Positions 47,593 through 55,140 are shown, numbered from the stretch's first letter. The stretch: DNA of 64,000 bases from CANJIV01 sp046330225 (GCA_046330225.1 JAXLTD010000006.1:1-64000), one strand, 5' to 3'. Notes: generated from the letters alone by a model not told the origin. Made by a program: numbers and translations.

Positions 47593-49047
47593 CTACGTGA
47601 GCACCAGGGCCAGCCGGGCCCGTCCGGCGCTGTGATCGGCGGCCGTGACCGTGAGCCTGATCACGTACCGCCCGGCCCGCAGCCGCCGCAGCGCGACCGG
47701 AAGGCGGACGGCGTTGCGCCCGCGCCGCAGCCGGGTCTGCCGCCGCGCCACCGTGCGCGCCCCGCGGAGCACCCGCAGGTCGAGCGACCCGGCCCGGGAC
47801 ACCGCGACCGGCAGCCGGACGGAGCGCACGCGCGAGCGCTTCACGGCCAGCCGGGCGCCCGCGAGGAGCACCGGCGACGCCGGGACGAGCACTCGCACGG
47901 TGATCGTCTGCGGATCCGGCGGCGCCGGCAGGCCGGGCGACACCGCGCGGATCTGCCCGCTCGCGAGGTACACGGTCCCGTCGGCAGCCACCTGGACCGA
48001 GTCGACGTACCCGATCCCGGCGGCCGCGGCCGCCCCGCCGCTCGAGATCTCGCCCGATGTCCCGTTGCCGGCCAGCGTGGTGATCGCGCCCCGGGGATCC
48101 ACCCGGCGGACCCGGGAGTTGAAGCGATCGGCAATGACGAAGCTCCCGTCGGGCGCGACCGCGACCCCCGAGGGGGCCCTGAGCGACGCGCCCGTCGCCG
48201 GCCCGCCGTCACCGGAGTAGCCATACGAGCCGTTGCCGGCCACCGTGGCGATCCGTCCGGCCGGGTCGATGCGGCGGATCCGGTTGTTCCCGGCATCCGC
48301 GACGAGCACGGCTCCGTCCGGGGCAACCGCGACCGCGGCCGGGCAGCTCAGGGCCGCGGCGGCCGCGGGGCCCCCGTCGCCCGAGAATGCGGCCGCTCCC
48401 GTGCCGGCGATGGTCTCGATCCGTCCGTCCGCGCCCACCCGGCGCACCCGGTTCCCTTCGCAGTCCGCGATCAGGAACCCGCCTGCGGGCAGGGCGGCGA
48501 GGCCGGTCGGCTTCACGAGCGCCTGCGTGGCGGGGCCGCCGTCGCCGAGCGGGCCGCCGAACCCGGAGCCGGCGACGGTCGAGATGATCCCGTCGGGCCC
48601 GATGCGGCGGACGCGGGCGTTGTTCGTGTCCGCCACGAGGGTCGAGCCGTCGGCCGCGAGCGCCGGGCCGCGGGGCGCCACGCCGAACCGGGCCAGGGGC
48701 GCCGGGCCGCCGTCGCCGCTGAAGCCGTAGCTGGATCCCCCGGCCGGCACGCCGGCCAGCGGCACGATCACCCCGTCGGGCCGGATGCGGCGGACCTGGT
48801 AGGTCCTGCCGTCGGTGACGGCGATCGATCCGTCGGCGCCGAGCGCCAGGCCCGTCGCGTCGAGCGCGGCGTCGGTGGCCGGCCCGTTGTCGCCGAGGCT
48901 CGCAGCCTGGGTCGAGCCCGCGACGAGGTAGATGCGCTGCGCCGCCCCGTGCGCGGGAGCCGGGAGCGCCGCCAGGCCGGCGAGGACTCCTGCTGCGGCC
49001 ACCCAGCGGGTCAGCCGCGGTCCGTGGATCGTTGCAGTGCTCAGCAT
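47593..49047 (-). CDS. Secreted NHL-repeat beta-propeller protein (paralogue 3)
   Basis: A 484-residue exported protein: signal peptide to about residue 35 (AAGVLAGLAALPAPAHGAA), six or so NHL repeats (AVAPDGAVLVADAGNNRIRRIDPAGRIATVAGNGSYGYSGDGGPATGASL is typical in form), then a linker and a C-terminal beta-sandwich with RLPVALRRLRAGRYVIRLTVTAAD. Paralogue of the proteins at 36677 and 45572. Site P7 lies 73 nt upstream, and ACGGAGCACCGA before the ATG gives a normal ribosome site. Confidence 0.85.
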   Translation of the reverse strand: MLSTATIHGPRLTRWVAAAGVLAGLAALPAPAHGAAQRIYLVAGSTQAASLGDNGPATDAALDATGLALGADGSIAVTDGRTYQVRRIRPDGVIVPLAGVPAGGSSYGFSGDGGPAPLARFGVAPRGPALAADGSTLVADTNNARVRRIGPDGIISTVAGSGFGGPLGDGGPATQALVKPTGLAALPAGGFLIADCEGNRVRRVGADGRIETIAGTGAAAFSGDGGPAAAAALSCPAAVAVAPDGAVLVADAGNNRIRRIDPAGRIATVAGNGSYGYSGDGGPATGASLRAPSGVAVAPDGSFVIADRFNSRVRRVDPRGAITTLAGNGTSGEISSGGAAAAAGIGYVDSVQVAADGTVYLASGQIRAVSPGLPAPPDPQTITVRVLVPASPVLLAGARLAVKRSRVRSVRLPVAVSRAGSLDLRVLRGARTVARRQTRLRRGRNAVRLPVALRRLRAGRYVIRLTVTAADHSAGRARLALVLT

Positions 49048-49120
49048 TCGGTGCTCCGTGTCCGCCTCGTTAGTCGTCCAGGCCCGCCCGCCCTGAAGCT
49101 CGGCGCGCTCCCTGCTGAGA

Positions 49121-49148
49121 CGACGCGCGGGAGTCCGGGAGAATTGGC
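49121..49148 (-). promoter_or_regulatory. ECF-type promoter site P7
   Basis: GCCAAT-N17-CGTCG on the minus strand, 73 nt upstream of ATG 49047. The only site with CGTC instead of CGTT, a variant commonly tolerated by ECF sigma factors. Confidence 0.5.
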
Positions 49149-49183
49149 CGCGGCCGAGATCCGGCGGCCGCGCCGATCGCGCG

Positions 49184-49771
49184 TCACGCCTCCGGGACCG
49201 GCCTCCCGGGCCGGCCGGACGCCGCCGGCGCCAGCGCGAGGCTCACGGCGCTCACACCGGTGCGGAGCGCCCACTCGGCCACCGCCGAGCGCTGCCCGGG
49301 CGTCGCGCGCGGCAGCTGCAGCACGGTCGTGATCGCCTCGGTGGCGTAGCCGATGCGCAGCGCGTCGCGCAGCACCGGCTCGGCGCCTGGCCGGGCCGAG
49401 GGGAGCGCGGGATCGGCCATTCGCACCTCGAGGTGATCGATCAGGCTCAGAGCCGCCGCGGGCAGCCACCACGCGCAGAGCCGCTCGATGCCGACGAGCG
49501 CCACCGCGGCTTGGTCGACGGCGGCGGCGAGCACTGCGCCCCGGCCCGCCGTCGCCGGAGCCGGATCGTCCAGCAGCACCGCGAGCATCTCGCCGATCCC
49601 GAGCGCAACGGAGCCGGCGTCGCTGCTGCCGTGCGCGGTGAACGTGCGGGCCAGCGCCATCGACCGCTCCAGCCGCACCCGGACCCGCGCGGGCATGGCC
49701 CGGCTCCCGAGCGCCGCTCCGGGCCCGGCGCCCGACGGTTCCGCTGGCTCTGGGGGATGCCCTGGCTCCAT
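49184..49771 (-). CDS. Helical protein of unknown function
   Basis: A 195-residue soluble protein, nearly all alpha-helical by composition: RVRVRLERSMALARTFTAHGSSDAGSVALGIGEMLAVLLDD, GRGAVLAAAVDQAAVALVGIERLCAWWLPAAALSLIDHLEVRMAD, and ALRIGYATEAITTVLQLPRATPGQRSAVAEWALRTGVSAVSLAL. The first ~25 residues are Pro/Gly-rich and ATG 49696 is a possible later start. I cannot assign a family. It begins 14 nt after the gene at 49786 and is probably transcribed with it from P8. Confidence 0.5.
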   Translation of the reverse strand: MEPGHPPEPAEPSGAGPGAALGSRAMPARVRVRLERSMALARTFTAHGSSDAGSVALGIGEMLAVLLDDPAPATAGRGAVLAAAVDQAAVALVGIERLCAWWLPAAALSLIDHLEVRMADPALPSARPGAEPVLRDALRIGYATEAITTVLQLPRATPGQRSAVAEWALRTGVSAVSLALAPAASGRPGRPVPEA

Positions 49772-49785
49772 GTCCCCAGGCGCGG

Positions 49786-50310
49786 CTACGAATTCGCGTA
49801 CCGCAGGGTCACGATGCGCACCCGGCCCGTGATCGCGGGACGGTCGGCCTGGAACTCGGTGAAGGTGAGGCGGCCGGCCACGCGGGCGCTCGCCCGGAAC
49901 ACGGGCTGCAGGTCGACGCTGGCGACGAGGGCCAGGTGCCAGCGGCCGGCGATGGCCGCCAGCGCCCCGCGGCTCGACAGGCGCGGGCCGCGGGCGACTC
50001 GGAAGCCGGCCGGCGAGAACAGCACCTGGGCCACCCGGCCGCGAGCGTCAACCACGACGTCGAACAGCCGGGCGAGGCCGCGTCCGTACTCGAGCACGGC
50101 GCCCGACCGGTGCACGGGCGGGCCCAGGCGCCGGCGGAGCTCGGGCGCGCCCATGCCGAGGCGGACGCCGGCAACCGAGCGCCCCATCACGAGGGTTCCG
50201 CCGAGCACCGGCCGCGCCGCCACGTCCGCCGGGAGCGCGGCCGCCGCGAGCACGGCCGCCGCTGCGACCGCCGAGCGGCGCCAAGCGCGAATCCGGGTCG
50301 TCGCCGTCAT
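49786..50310 (-). CDS. Small secreted protein with SmpA/BamE-like pattern
   Basis: A 174-residue exported protein. Signal peptide to about residue 32 (RRSAVAAAAVLAAAALPADVAA). The mature start LVMGRSVAGVRLGMGAPELRRRLGPPVHRSGAVLEYGRGLARLFDVVVDARGRVAQVLF has the Gly-rich turn, LGxP step and beta-meander typical of BamE/SmpA-like modules found in many secreted actinobacterial proteins. No lipobox Cys. Site P8 stands 12 nt before ATG 50310. First gene of a two-gene unit. Confidence 0.6.
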   Translation of the reverse strand: MTATTRIRAWRRSAVAAAAVLAAAALPADVAARPVLGGTLVMGRSVAGVRLGMGAPELRRRLGPPVHRSGAVLEYGRGLARLFDVVVDARGRVAQVLFSPAGFRVARGPRLSSRGALAAIAGRWHLALVASVDLQPVFRASARVAGRLTFTEFQADRPAITGRVRIVTLRYANS

Positions 50311-50322
50311 GATCGAACGCTT

Positions 50323-50349
50323 CAACGCCTGGACGCGGCGACTGTTGGC
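50323..50349 (-). promoter_or_regulatory. ECF-type promoter site P8
   Basis: GCCAAC-N16-CGTTG on the minus strand, 12 nt before ATG 50310. Divergent partner of P9. Confidence 0.65.
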
Positions 50350-50399
50350 CGCGCGACGACAGGCATCGAACACCCGTCCAGCCGGGAGGCGGATTCCGG

Positions 50400-50427
50400 G
50401 CCAACAACCCGCCCGGGCGAGGCGTTC
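50400..50427 (+). promoter_or_regulatory. ECF-type promoter site P9
   Basis: GCCAAC-N17-CGTTC on the plus strand, 8 nt before GTG 50436. It supports an otherwise doubtful short gene. Confidence 0.6.
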
Positions 50428-50435
50428 TCGAAAGC

Positions 50436-50810
50436 GTGACGTCGCCCCCTGTCCGCCTCTCCCGCGCGGCTCCACGCCAGCCAGACCGGCCACAGGCCGC
50501 GGCGCAGGCTGCGGCCCGGTCGATGGCCTCGGCACGTCCGCGGGCCCTGTCCTGCCCGCCGGCGGTCGCGCTGCCCGGCGTGGTCGGCGTGGCCTTCGGA
50601 GCGGCATGGCTCGGGGAGGCCGATCCGTCCGGCCTGCGCACCCTGCGGGTGAGCTGGCCGGAGCTCCCGCCGCGCCTCGACGCGCAGCTCATGGGCTTCG
50701 CCACGAGCCGCCTCGGCGATGTGGCCCATCGGCAGGAGGTGCGCGTAGAGGTGCGCCGCGGCTTCCGCCAGGCCGTCGGCGGGCGCCTCGGCGCTCCCCG
50801 GCGGACGTAG
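50436..50810 (+). CDS. Protein of unknown function, likely leaderless
   Basis: A 124-residue protein. After a basic Ala/Pro-rich start (about 45 residues) comes VALPGVVGVAFGAAWLGEADPSGLRTLRVSWPELPPRLDAQLMGFATSRLGDVAHRQEVRVEVRRG, which has ordinary protein composition with a short hydrophobic segment. On sequence alone it would be weak. The exact 8-nt placement of GTG 50436 after P9, as for four other genes, makes it credible. It converges on the GMC oxidoreductase. Confidence 0.45.
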   Translation: MTSPPVRLSRAAPRQPDRPQAAAQAAARSMASARPRALSCPPAVALPGVVGVAFGAAWLGEADPSGLRTLRVSWPELPPRLDAQLMGFATSRLGDVAHRQEVRVEVRRGFRQAVGGRLGAPRRT

Positions 50811-50818
50811 CCGCGGCG

Positions 50819-52438
50819 CTACGTGCCGCGGCGGCCCACCGTCGGGCGCGAGGCCGGCTCAGGCTCCCCCTGCGGCGGGTCCTGGCCGAGCAGCTCGAAG
50901 GCCAGCCGGGTGGCGAGCGCCATGATCGTGATCATCGGGTTGACCCCGGGCGACGAGGGCAGCACGCTGCCGTCGGCCACCCGCAGGCCCGCGACCGCGT
51001 GCACGGCCAGCCGCCCGTCGACGACCGAGCCGTCCGGGTCCGATCCCGCCCGCGCCGTGCCGAGCGGGTGAAACGCCAGCGTCCGGAGGGTGCGCCGGTC
51101 CACCCGCCCGATCGCTGCGGCCACGGCCCGCCGGCTCGACAGCGCGATCGGCTCGGCCCCGGCGACCGGGAGCGTGACGCTGCGGGCGCCGGCCGCGCGG
51201 TAGATCTCGGCCAGCGCCCGGAGCCCGCGCCGGAACGCCTCGAGCTCGCGATCGCCGAGGACGTACGTCGCCAGCGGATGGCCCGCGACGGATCGCACCC
51301 GGCCGCTCGGACGATCGGTCACCAGGACGCCGAACTGCGCGGTCCGCTCCGCCGCGTCCATGGCAACCCGGTGCGCCGGGCCCCACGCCTCGAGCAGGGC
51401 GGCGAGATACGCCGGGGGGCCGGCGATGCCCTCGAGGATGACCCCTTCGTCCGCGAATTCGTCGACGTAGTAGCTCTGCGGCACGCCGTCCCACATGCCG
51501 ACCGGATCGTCGAAGGCCGCCCGCATCGTCGTGGCCGGGTGCAGCGTGAGGTGGCGTCCGAGCGCCTGAGCCCGGATGCCGGACCGGCGGAGCAGCGCCG
51601 GCGTGGAGAACGCCCCGCACGCCACGACGACGATCGGCGCCGTCACGCGCACCCGCGCGCCGCCGGCCGAGCGAGCCCGGACCCCGGTCACCTGCCCGCC
51701 GCGCGCGATCTCGACACGGACCGCCCGGGTGCGGGTGAACAGGCGCGCCCCCGCCGACCACGCCTTCGGAACGTAGGTGATGCCGGCGTGCTGCTTGCCG
51801 CCGGAGGGGCAGCCATAGGGGCAGAGCCCGGTGCCCACGCAGCCGCGCGAGTTGCGATGGAGGTAGCCGCCCGACCAGCCGAGGGCCTCGGCGCCCTCCC
51901 GGACGATGGCGGCGTTGCGACCCGCGAGGTCCTCCGGGACCTCGGAGACGTTCAGCTCCCGCTCGACCCGGCGGAAGCAGGGATCCAGGCCGTCGGCGCC
52001 GAGCCCCTCGAGGCCGGGCGCCTCGGCCCAGCCGGCCAGCACCGCGTCAGGGGGGCGCAGGCAGGTCCCGGAGTTCAGGATCGTCGTGCCGCCCACTGCC
52101 CGCCCGAGCGGGACGACGATCGCGGGACGGCCGAGCGCCACGGTCTGTCCGGCGTCGCGGTAGAGCTGCGGGATCGCCGTGGTGACCTCGGGGCTGAACT
52201 CCTCGGTGCCGACCCACGGGCCGTCTTCGAGGAGCACGACCGACATGCCGCCTTCCGCGAGCTCCTTGGCCACGACCGCGCCGCCGGCCCCGGAGCCGAT
52301 GACGCAGGCGTCGGCTCGCACCGCCGTGTCCCGTTCGAGGACGGCGCCGTCGACGAGGGTCGGTGCCGACGGGGCGGTGAGCGTTCGCGGCTCGCGGTAG
52401 GCGTCGGGCCCGGAGTCGCGGATGCCAGGAGGGGTCAC
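50819..52438 (-). CDS. GMC-family FAD-dependent oxidoreductase
   Basis: A 539-residue flavoenzyme. FAD loop ACVIGSGAGGAVVAKELAEGG at about residues 45-65; GMC pattern GRAVGGTTILNSGTCLRPP; a Cys cluster GCVGTGLCPYGCPSGGKQHAG as in cholesterol-oxidase/gluconate-dehydrogenase-like members; C-terminal HPLGTARAGSDPDGSVVD and GVNPMITIMALATRLAFEL with the catalytic His/Asn region. It oxidises an alcohol, possibly a sterol or sugar. The GTG overlaps the small upstream partner (GTGA). Third gene of the P10 operon. Confidence 0.9.
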   Translation of the reverse strand: MTPPGIRDSGPDAYREPRTLTAPSAPTLVDGAVLERDTAVRADACVIGSGAGGAVVAKELAEGGMSVVLLEDGPWVGTEEFSPEVTTAIPQLYRDAGQTVALGRPAIVVPLGRAVGGTTILNSGTCLRPPDAVLAGWAEAPGLEGLGADGLDPCFRRVERELNVSEVPEDLAGRNAAIVREGAEALGWSGGYLHRNSRGCVGTGLCPYGCPSGGKQHAGITYVPKAWSAGARLFTRTRAVRVEIARGGQVTGVRARSAGGARVRVTAPIVVVACGAFSTPALLRRSGIRAQALGRHLTLHPATTMRAAFDDPVGMWDGVPQSYYVDEFADEGVILEGIAGPPAYLAALLEAWGPAHRVAMDAAERTAQFGVLVTDRPSGRVRSVAGHPLATYVLGDRELEAFRRGLRALAEIYRAAGARSVTLPVAGAEPIALSSRRAVAAAIGRVDRRTLRTLAFHPLGTARAGSDPDGSVVDGRLAVHAVAGLRVADGSVLPSSPGVNPMITIMALATRLAFELLGQDPPQGEPEPASRPTVGRRGT

Positions 52439-52872
52439 CACCGGCCGCCTCCGGCGCGGACAGCGCGCGCGCGACCAACGGCACGGCCGCGGTCGTATCC
52501 GACCGAGCCCGCGACCGCGCCGTCGTCGTAGTAGGCGAGCAGCAGGAGCGCGCCGAGCGCCCGCATCGGCGCCGCGAGCCGGCGGCGCCAGGCGTGCGCC
52601 CGCCGCGATCGCTGCGGGCCGGGGAGCGTCGAGAAGCGCCGGGGGGAGCGGACGTCCGGGACGAACTCGAGCGCAAGGAGCAGCGCCCGGACCCCGAGAC
52701 GGCTGGGAGCCGGCGAGGCCCTGAGCAGGCGTTCCAGCCGCCGCACGAACGCCGCCGACGCGGCCTCGTCCGATGCCAGCGCGACCTCGGGGGCCGCCCA
52801 CGCATCGAGCAGCGCCACGGCAGCCGCGGCCTCGGGCGCGGTCAGCCTGCCGCGATCCGCGGCAGCCGGCAC
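52435..52872 (-). CDS. Small partner of the GMC oxidoreductase (gluconate-2-DH subunit-3-like)
   Basis: A 145-residue mostly helical protein: LTAPEAAAAVALLDAWAAPEVALASDEAASAAFVRRLERLL, then GVRALLLALEFVPDV and near the end MRALGALLLLAYYDDGAVAGSVGYDRGR. The YYxxxxVxxxxGYD ending resembles gluconate 2-dehydrogenase subunit 3, which accompanies the large GMC subunit. No signal peptide is seen. It overlaps the downstream GMC gene by GTGA and the upstream FlgM-like gene by 31 nt. Confidence 0.6.
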   Translation of the reverse strand: MPAAADRGRLTAPEAAAAVALLDAWAAPEVALASDEAASAAFVRRLERLLRASPAPSRLGVRALLLALEFVPDVRSPRRFSTLPGPQRSRRAHAWRRRLAAPMRALGALLLLAYYDDGAVAGSVGYDRGRAVGRARAVRAGGGRW

Positions 52873-53093
52873 GGCGCCCGCCCCTCTCGCCGGCTCCTCG
52901 CCTCGGCAATGGCCGCCGCGGCAACCAGGATCGCCGCGGCCACCTCCCCGGCCGGCGGCGCGTAGGCGCCCGCCTCGATCTGGGCGGCGAGGCGCTCGAG
53001 CCGTTCCTGGCCGCGCTGGCGCTCGGTCCCAGCGGCCATGGGTCGCACGGGAGCGAGAACGCCAGTCCCGATGTGCGCGCGATCGGCGGGCAT
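52842..53093 (-). CDS. FlgM-like (anti-sigma-28) small protein
   Basis: An 83-residue protein. The middle, RLERLAAQIEAGAYAPPAGEVAAAILVAAA, matches the C-terminal part of FlgM anti-sigma factors, where two helices grip sigma-28 (general form VxxLRxxIxxGxYxxDxxxVAxxM). The N-terminal ~35 residues look disordered, also as in FlgM. AAGGAG lies 8 nt before ATG 53093. It heads the GMC operon from P10, an odd place for FlgM; no flagellar gene is in the window. A different sigma partner is possible. Confidence 0.55.
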   Translation of the reverse strand: MPADRAHIGTGVLAPVRPMAAGTERQRGQERLERLAAQIEAGAYAPPAGEVAAAILVAAAAIAEARSRREGRAPCRLPRIAAG

Positions 53094-53192
53094 GCGGTGC
53101 TCCTTTGCCTCGAGGAGATCAAGTAGCGAGCGCCGACCGCACGGCCCGGAGGGACGGAATGCCGTGGAGATCGGCCCGACGCTCAGAACCTC

Positions 53193-53220
53193 AAACGCGC
53201 CAGGGGCGCGGAATGTTGGC
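53193..53220 (-). promoter_or_regulatory. ECF-type promoter site P10
   Basis: GCCAAC-N17-CGTTT on the minus strand, about 99 nt before ATG 53093 of the FlgM-like gene; drives the GMC operon. Confidence 0.6.
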
Positions 53221-53276
53221 CACGCAGCGGGCTCCAGATCCGGCGGACGACTCCAGCCCCGGGCGCGGCACGGAGT

Positions 53277-53309
53277 GCGGGCGCCGGCCGGATCCCGGCC
53301 GGCGCCCGC
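53277..53309. terminator. 15-bp perfect hairpin between P10 and P11
   Basis: GCGGGCGCCGGCCGG and CCGGCCGGCGCCCGC pair exactly around ATC. It lies about 65 nt downstream of P11 on the minus strand. A transcript from P11 would be roughly 60-100 nt long and end here. It also insulates P10. The rest of the 378-bp gene-free stretch 53094-53471 holds only the promoters P10-P12. Confidence 0.65.
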
Positions 53310-53374
53310 GAGGAGATGCGCGCGGTGCGCCTCCCCTGGAGGAGAGGACCGCGCAGTCGCCCGGTCCAGATCCA

Positions 53375-53402
53375 CAACGGTGCGCGGACAACGATTGTTG
53401 GC
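53375..53402 (-). promoter_or_regulatory. ECF-type promoter site P11 (orphan)
   Basis: GCCAAC-N17-CGTTG on the minus strand, divergent from P12. No start codon lies at the usual 7-8 nt. The strong hairpin at 53277-53309 follows, so it may drive a short RNA or a leader reaching into the FlgM-like gene. Confidence 0.5.
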
Positions 53403-53436
53403 CGCGCCGGGCGGCCGGCGGGGCCGGGCGACGCCG

Positions 53437-53464
53437 GCCAACAGTCAGCCCGGGAGCGCCGTTG
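53437..53464 (+). promoter_or_regulatory. ECF-type promoter site P12
   Basis: GCCAAC-N17-CGTTG on the plus strand, 7 nt before GTG 53472 of the zinc-ribbon gene. Divergent partner of P11. Confidence 0.6.
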
Positions 53465-53471
53465 ATGGCGC

Positions 53472-53669
53472 GTGTCCCGCAACGGCGACCGCACCTCTCT
53501 CACGCTGCCGACGGTCCCGGCCCGCCGGTGCCCGGCGTGCGGGGCCGAGGCCTTCGAGGCCGCCGGCCGGCTCCGCTGCTCGCGGTGCCTCTGGACCAGC
53601 CCGCTGCTGGGCCAGCCCGCCGCCGCCACGCCCGAGCCTGCGGCCGGGCGCCGCGGCCCGCTCGCCTGA
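53472..53669 (+). CDS. Small zinc-ribbon protein
   Basis: A 65-residue protein with one zinc ribbon: CPACGAEAFEAAGRLRCSRCLW, i.e. CxxC-x12-CxxC with about 12 residues between the knuckles, and a short Pro/Ala-rich tail. Such proteins bind nucleic acid or partners. GTG 53472 is 7 nt after P12. An ATG directly adjoining the -10 (53465) opens a different frame without the ribbon and was not chosen. It converges on the sigma gene with 17 bp between them. Confidence 0.6.
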   Translation: MSRNGDRTSLTLPTVPARRCPACGAEAFEAAGRLRCSRCLWTSPLLGQPAAATPEPAAGRRGPLA

Positions 53670-53686
53670 CGCCCGGCCTGCCGGTG

Positions 53687-55018
53687 CTACGGGATGCACC
53701 CCGCGGTGGGGTTGCATTCGGGGGGCGGATCGCTCGGCGGCGGAGGGCTGGGCGGCGGATCGCTCGGCGGCGGAGGGCTGGGCGGCGGATCGCTCGGCGG
53801 CGGGGGGCTGGGCGGCGGATCGCTCGGCGGCGGCGTGTTCGGAGGCCGGAAGTCGAGCCGCCCATTCGATGGGGTCTTGCCGACCGAGGGCTCGGGGGCC
53901 CCAGGCGTGCGCTCCGAAGCCCGGCGCCTGACGCGGACGTACGCGCGGCGGATCGGGGAGCCGGAGCCCGCCAGGACATCCCGGGCCACGCTGGCCGGCT
54001 GCCGATCCGCAAGCGCCCGCTGGGTCCGGGCCCGCCGAACGGCCCGGCGGTGCACGCGGGCCGGCCGGGCGGACGGGCGCGACGGCACGCTCGGCGCCGC
54101 GGACGCCGACGCGAGCGAAGCGCGCGCCGGGACTCGATCAGACCCCGAGGCCAGCACGCCCCCGGTGATGAGCAGCGCCGCCACGACCCCCGCCGCGGTC
54201 GCCGGGCCGCGCAGGCGGCGGAGCTGGCCGGCCGGGCGCGCCGCGTCGAGCGCGACCCGGGCGCCGGTCTCCGCAAACGCCTTCGACGGAGCGACGGGCA
54301 GGACGGCAGCGAGCGCGGCCCGCTGGGCGCGGCTCCGCGTCCGGAACGCCTCGCACGAGGGGCACAGTTCGACGTGGCGCCGGAGCTCGGAGCTCAGGCC
54401 GCCGGTCCATCCGGCCAGCGTCTCCTGCACCTCGCGGCAGGCGAGCTCGCGCGCATCCCGGTCGGCCATCAGGCTCCGGCGCGCTTGGAACACCAGCGCG
54501 CGCACCCGGTTCGGCGAGCACTCGAGCACTTCCCCGATCTCGTCGCCGGTCAGGTCGCCCAGCTGGGCGAGCACGAGTGCAGCCCGCTGGTCGTCGGGAA
54601 GCCGCTGGAGGTCGGCCAGGAGCTGCCGGAACTCCTGCCGCCGGCCGGCCTGGGCGAACACCCCCTCGGTGGCGGGGACGTGGTAGGCCTCGTCGATCGA
54701 CGCCGCGGGCCGGCGGGCGCGGAGCATCGAGATGCACCGGTTCTGCGCGATGCGATAAAGCCACGGGCGCAGCTCGATGGGCTTGTCGGTGCGGCGCAGG
54801 TCCTTCAGCGCGCTGATGAACGTGTGCTGGACCGCGTCTTCCGCTTCCTCACGGCTGCGAAGCATGTGGGTGCAGAAGCCGACGAGCGGGCCGCAGTAGC
54901 GCCGGAAGGCGGCTTCGAACGCGCCGTCGTCGCCGGCGCGAATCCGTCGCACGAGCTCGTCGTCCGAGAGGTCGTCCTGTGATCTCGCCTCCGTGCGGGC
55001 ATCCAGGCTGATGGGCAT
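53687..55018 (-). CDS. ECF sigma factor fused to zinc anti-sigma motif, membrane helix and proline-rich tail
   Basis: A 443-residue protein. Residues ~20-100 are sigma region 2 (AFEAAFRRYCGPLVGFCTHMLRSREEAEDAVQHTFI), ~130-185 region 4 (RLPDDQRAALVLAQLGDLTGDEIGEVLECSPNRVRALVFQAR). A zinc anti-sigma motif follows: Cys194-x20-His215-x3-Cys219-x2-Cys222. A membrane helix lies at ~272-292, then a basic Ser/Ala/Arg stretch and a 10-residue proline repeat (PPPSDPPPSP) at ~396-433, with Cys435/Cys441 at the end. It is a membrane-tethered sigma factor with built-in inhibitor. Its own promoter P13 carries the regional motif, so it is the likely sigma for P1-P15. GAGGAG precedes ATG 55018. Confidence 0.85.
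   Translation of the reverse strand: MPISLDARTEARSQDDLSDDELVRRIRAGDDGAFEAAFRRYCGPLVGFCTHMLRSREEAEDAVQHTFISALKDLRRTDKPIELRPWLYRIAQNRCISMLRARRPAASIDEAYHVPATEGVFAQAGRRQEFRQLLADLQRLPDDQRAALVLAQLGDLTGDEIGEVLECSPNRVRALVFQARRSLMADRDARELACREVQETLAGWTGGLSSELRRHVELCPSCEAFRTRSRAQRAALAAVLPVAPSKAFAETGARVALDAARPAGQLRRLRGPATAAGVVAALLITGGVLASGSDRVPARASLASASAAPSVPSRPSARPARVHRRAVRRARTQRALADRQPASVARDVLAGSGSPIRRAYVRVRRRASERTPGAPEPSVGKTPSNGRLDFRPPNTPPPSDPPPSPPPPSDPPPSPPPPSDPPPSPPPPSDPPPECNPTAGCIP
53721..53832. repeat. Tandem 30-bp repeat in the sigma-factor gene
   Basis: A 30-bp unit (GGCGGCGGATCGCTCGGCGG followed by CGGAGGGCTG) occurs about 3.7 times: 53721-53750, 53751-53780, 53781-53810 and a partial copy from 53811, with few changes. 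On the coding strand each encodes 10 residues, PPPSDPPPSP. Copy number is likely to vary between strains, altering the length of the external proline spacer. Confidence 0.85.
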
Positions 55019-55078
55019 GTCGGGGTCTCCTCGTGTCTCCGTTGCGTCGGGGGCGGATGCACCAGCCCCTCCGTCCAG

Positions 55079-55105
55079 TAACGCACGGAAGCCGAAGATG
55101 TTGGT
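55079..55105 (-). promoter_or_regulatory. ECF-type promoter site P13 (sigma-factor gene)
   Basis: ACCAAC-N16-CGTTA on the minus strand, 60 nt before ATG 55018. It would make the sigma factor autoregulated. Divergent partner of P14. Confidence 0.6.
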
Positions 55106-55140
55106 CGCGGCGAGAAACACTCTCGGCCGCTGTGATCGCT

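Noticed and set aside
50322..50729. Minus-strand 135-codon frame opposite the gene at 50436
   Set aside because: It contains promoter sites P8 and P9, lacks protein-like composition and has no promoter of its own.
52842..53441. Long form of the FlgM-like protein (199 residues from 53441)
   Set aside because: The extension crosses promoter P10 and the 15-bp hairpin, and an ideal AAGGAG site precedes ATG 53093.
53721..53832. Possible CRISPR array or Gly-rich PE_PGRS-like protein on the plus strand
   Set aside because: There are no spacers between the 30-bp units, and the Gly-rich plus-strand reading is antisense to the sigma-factor gene, whose domains are clear.
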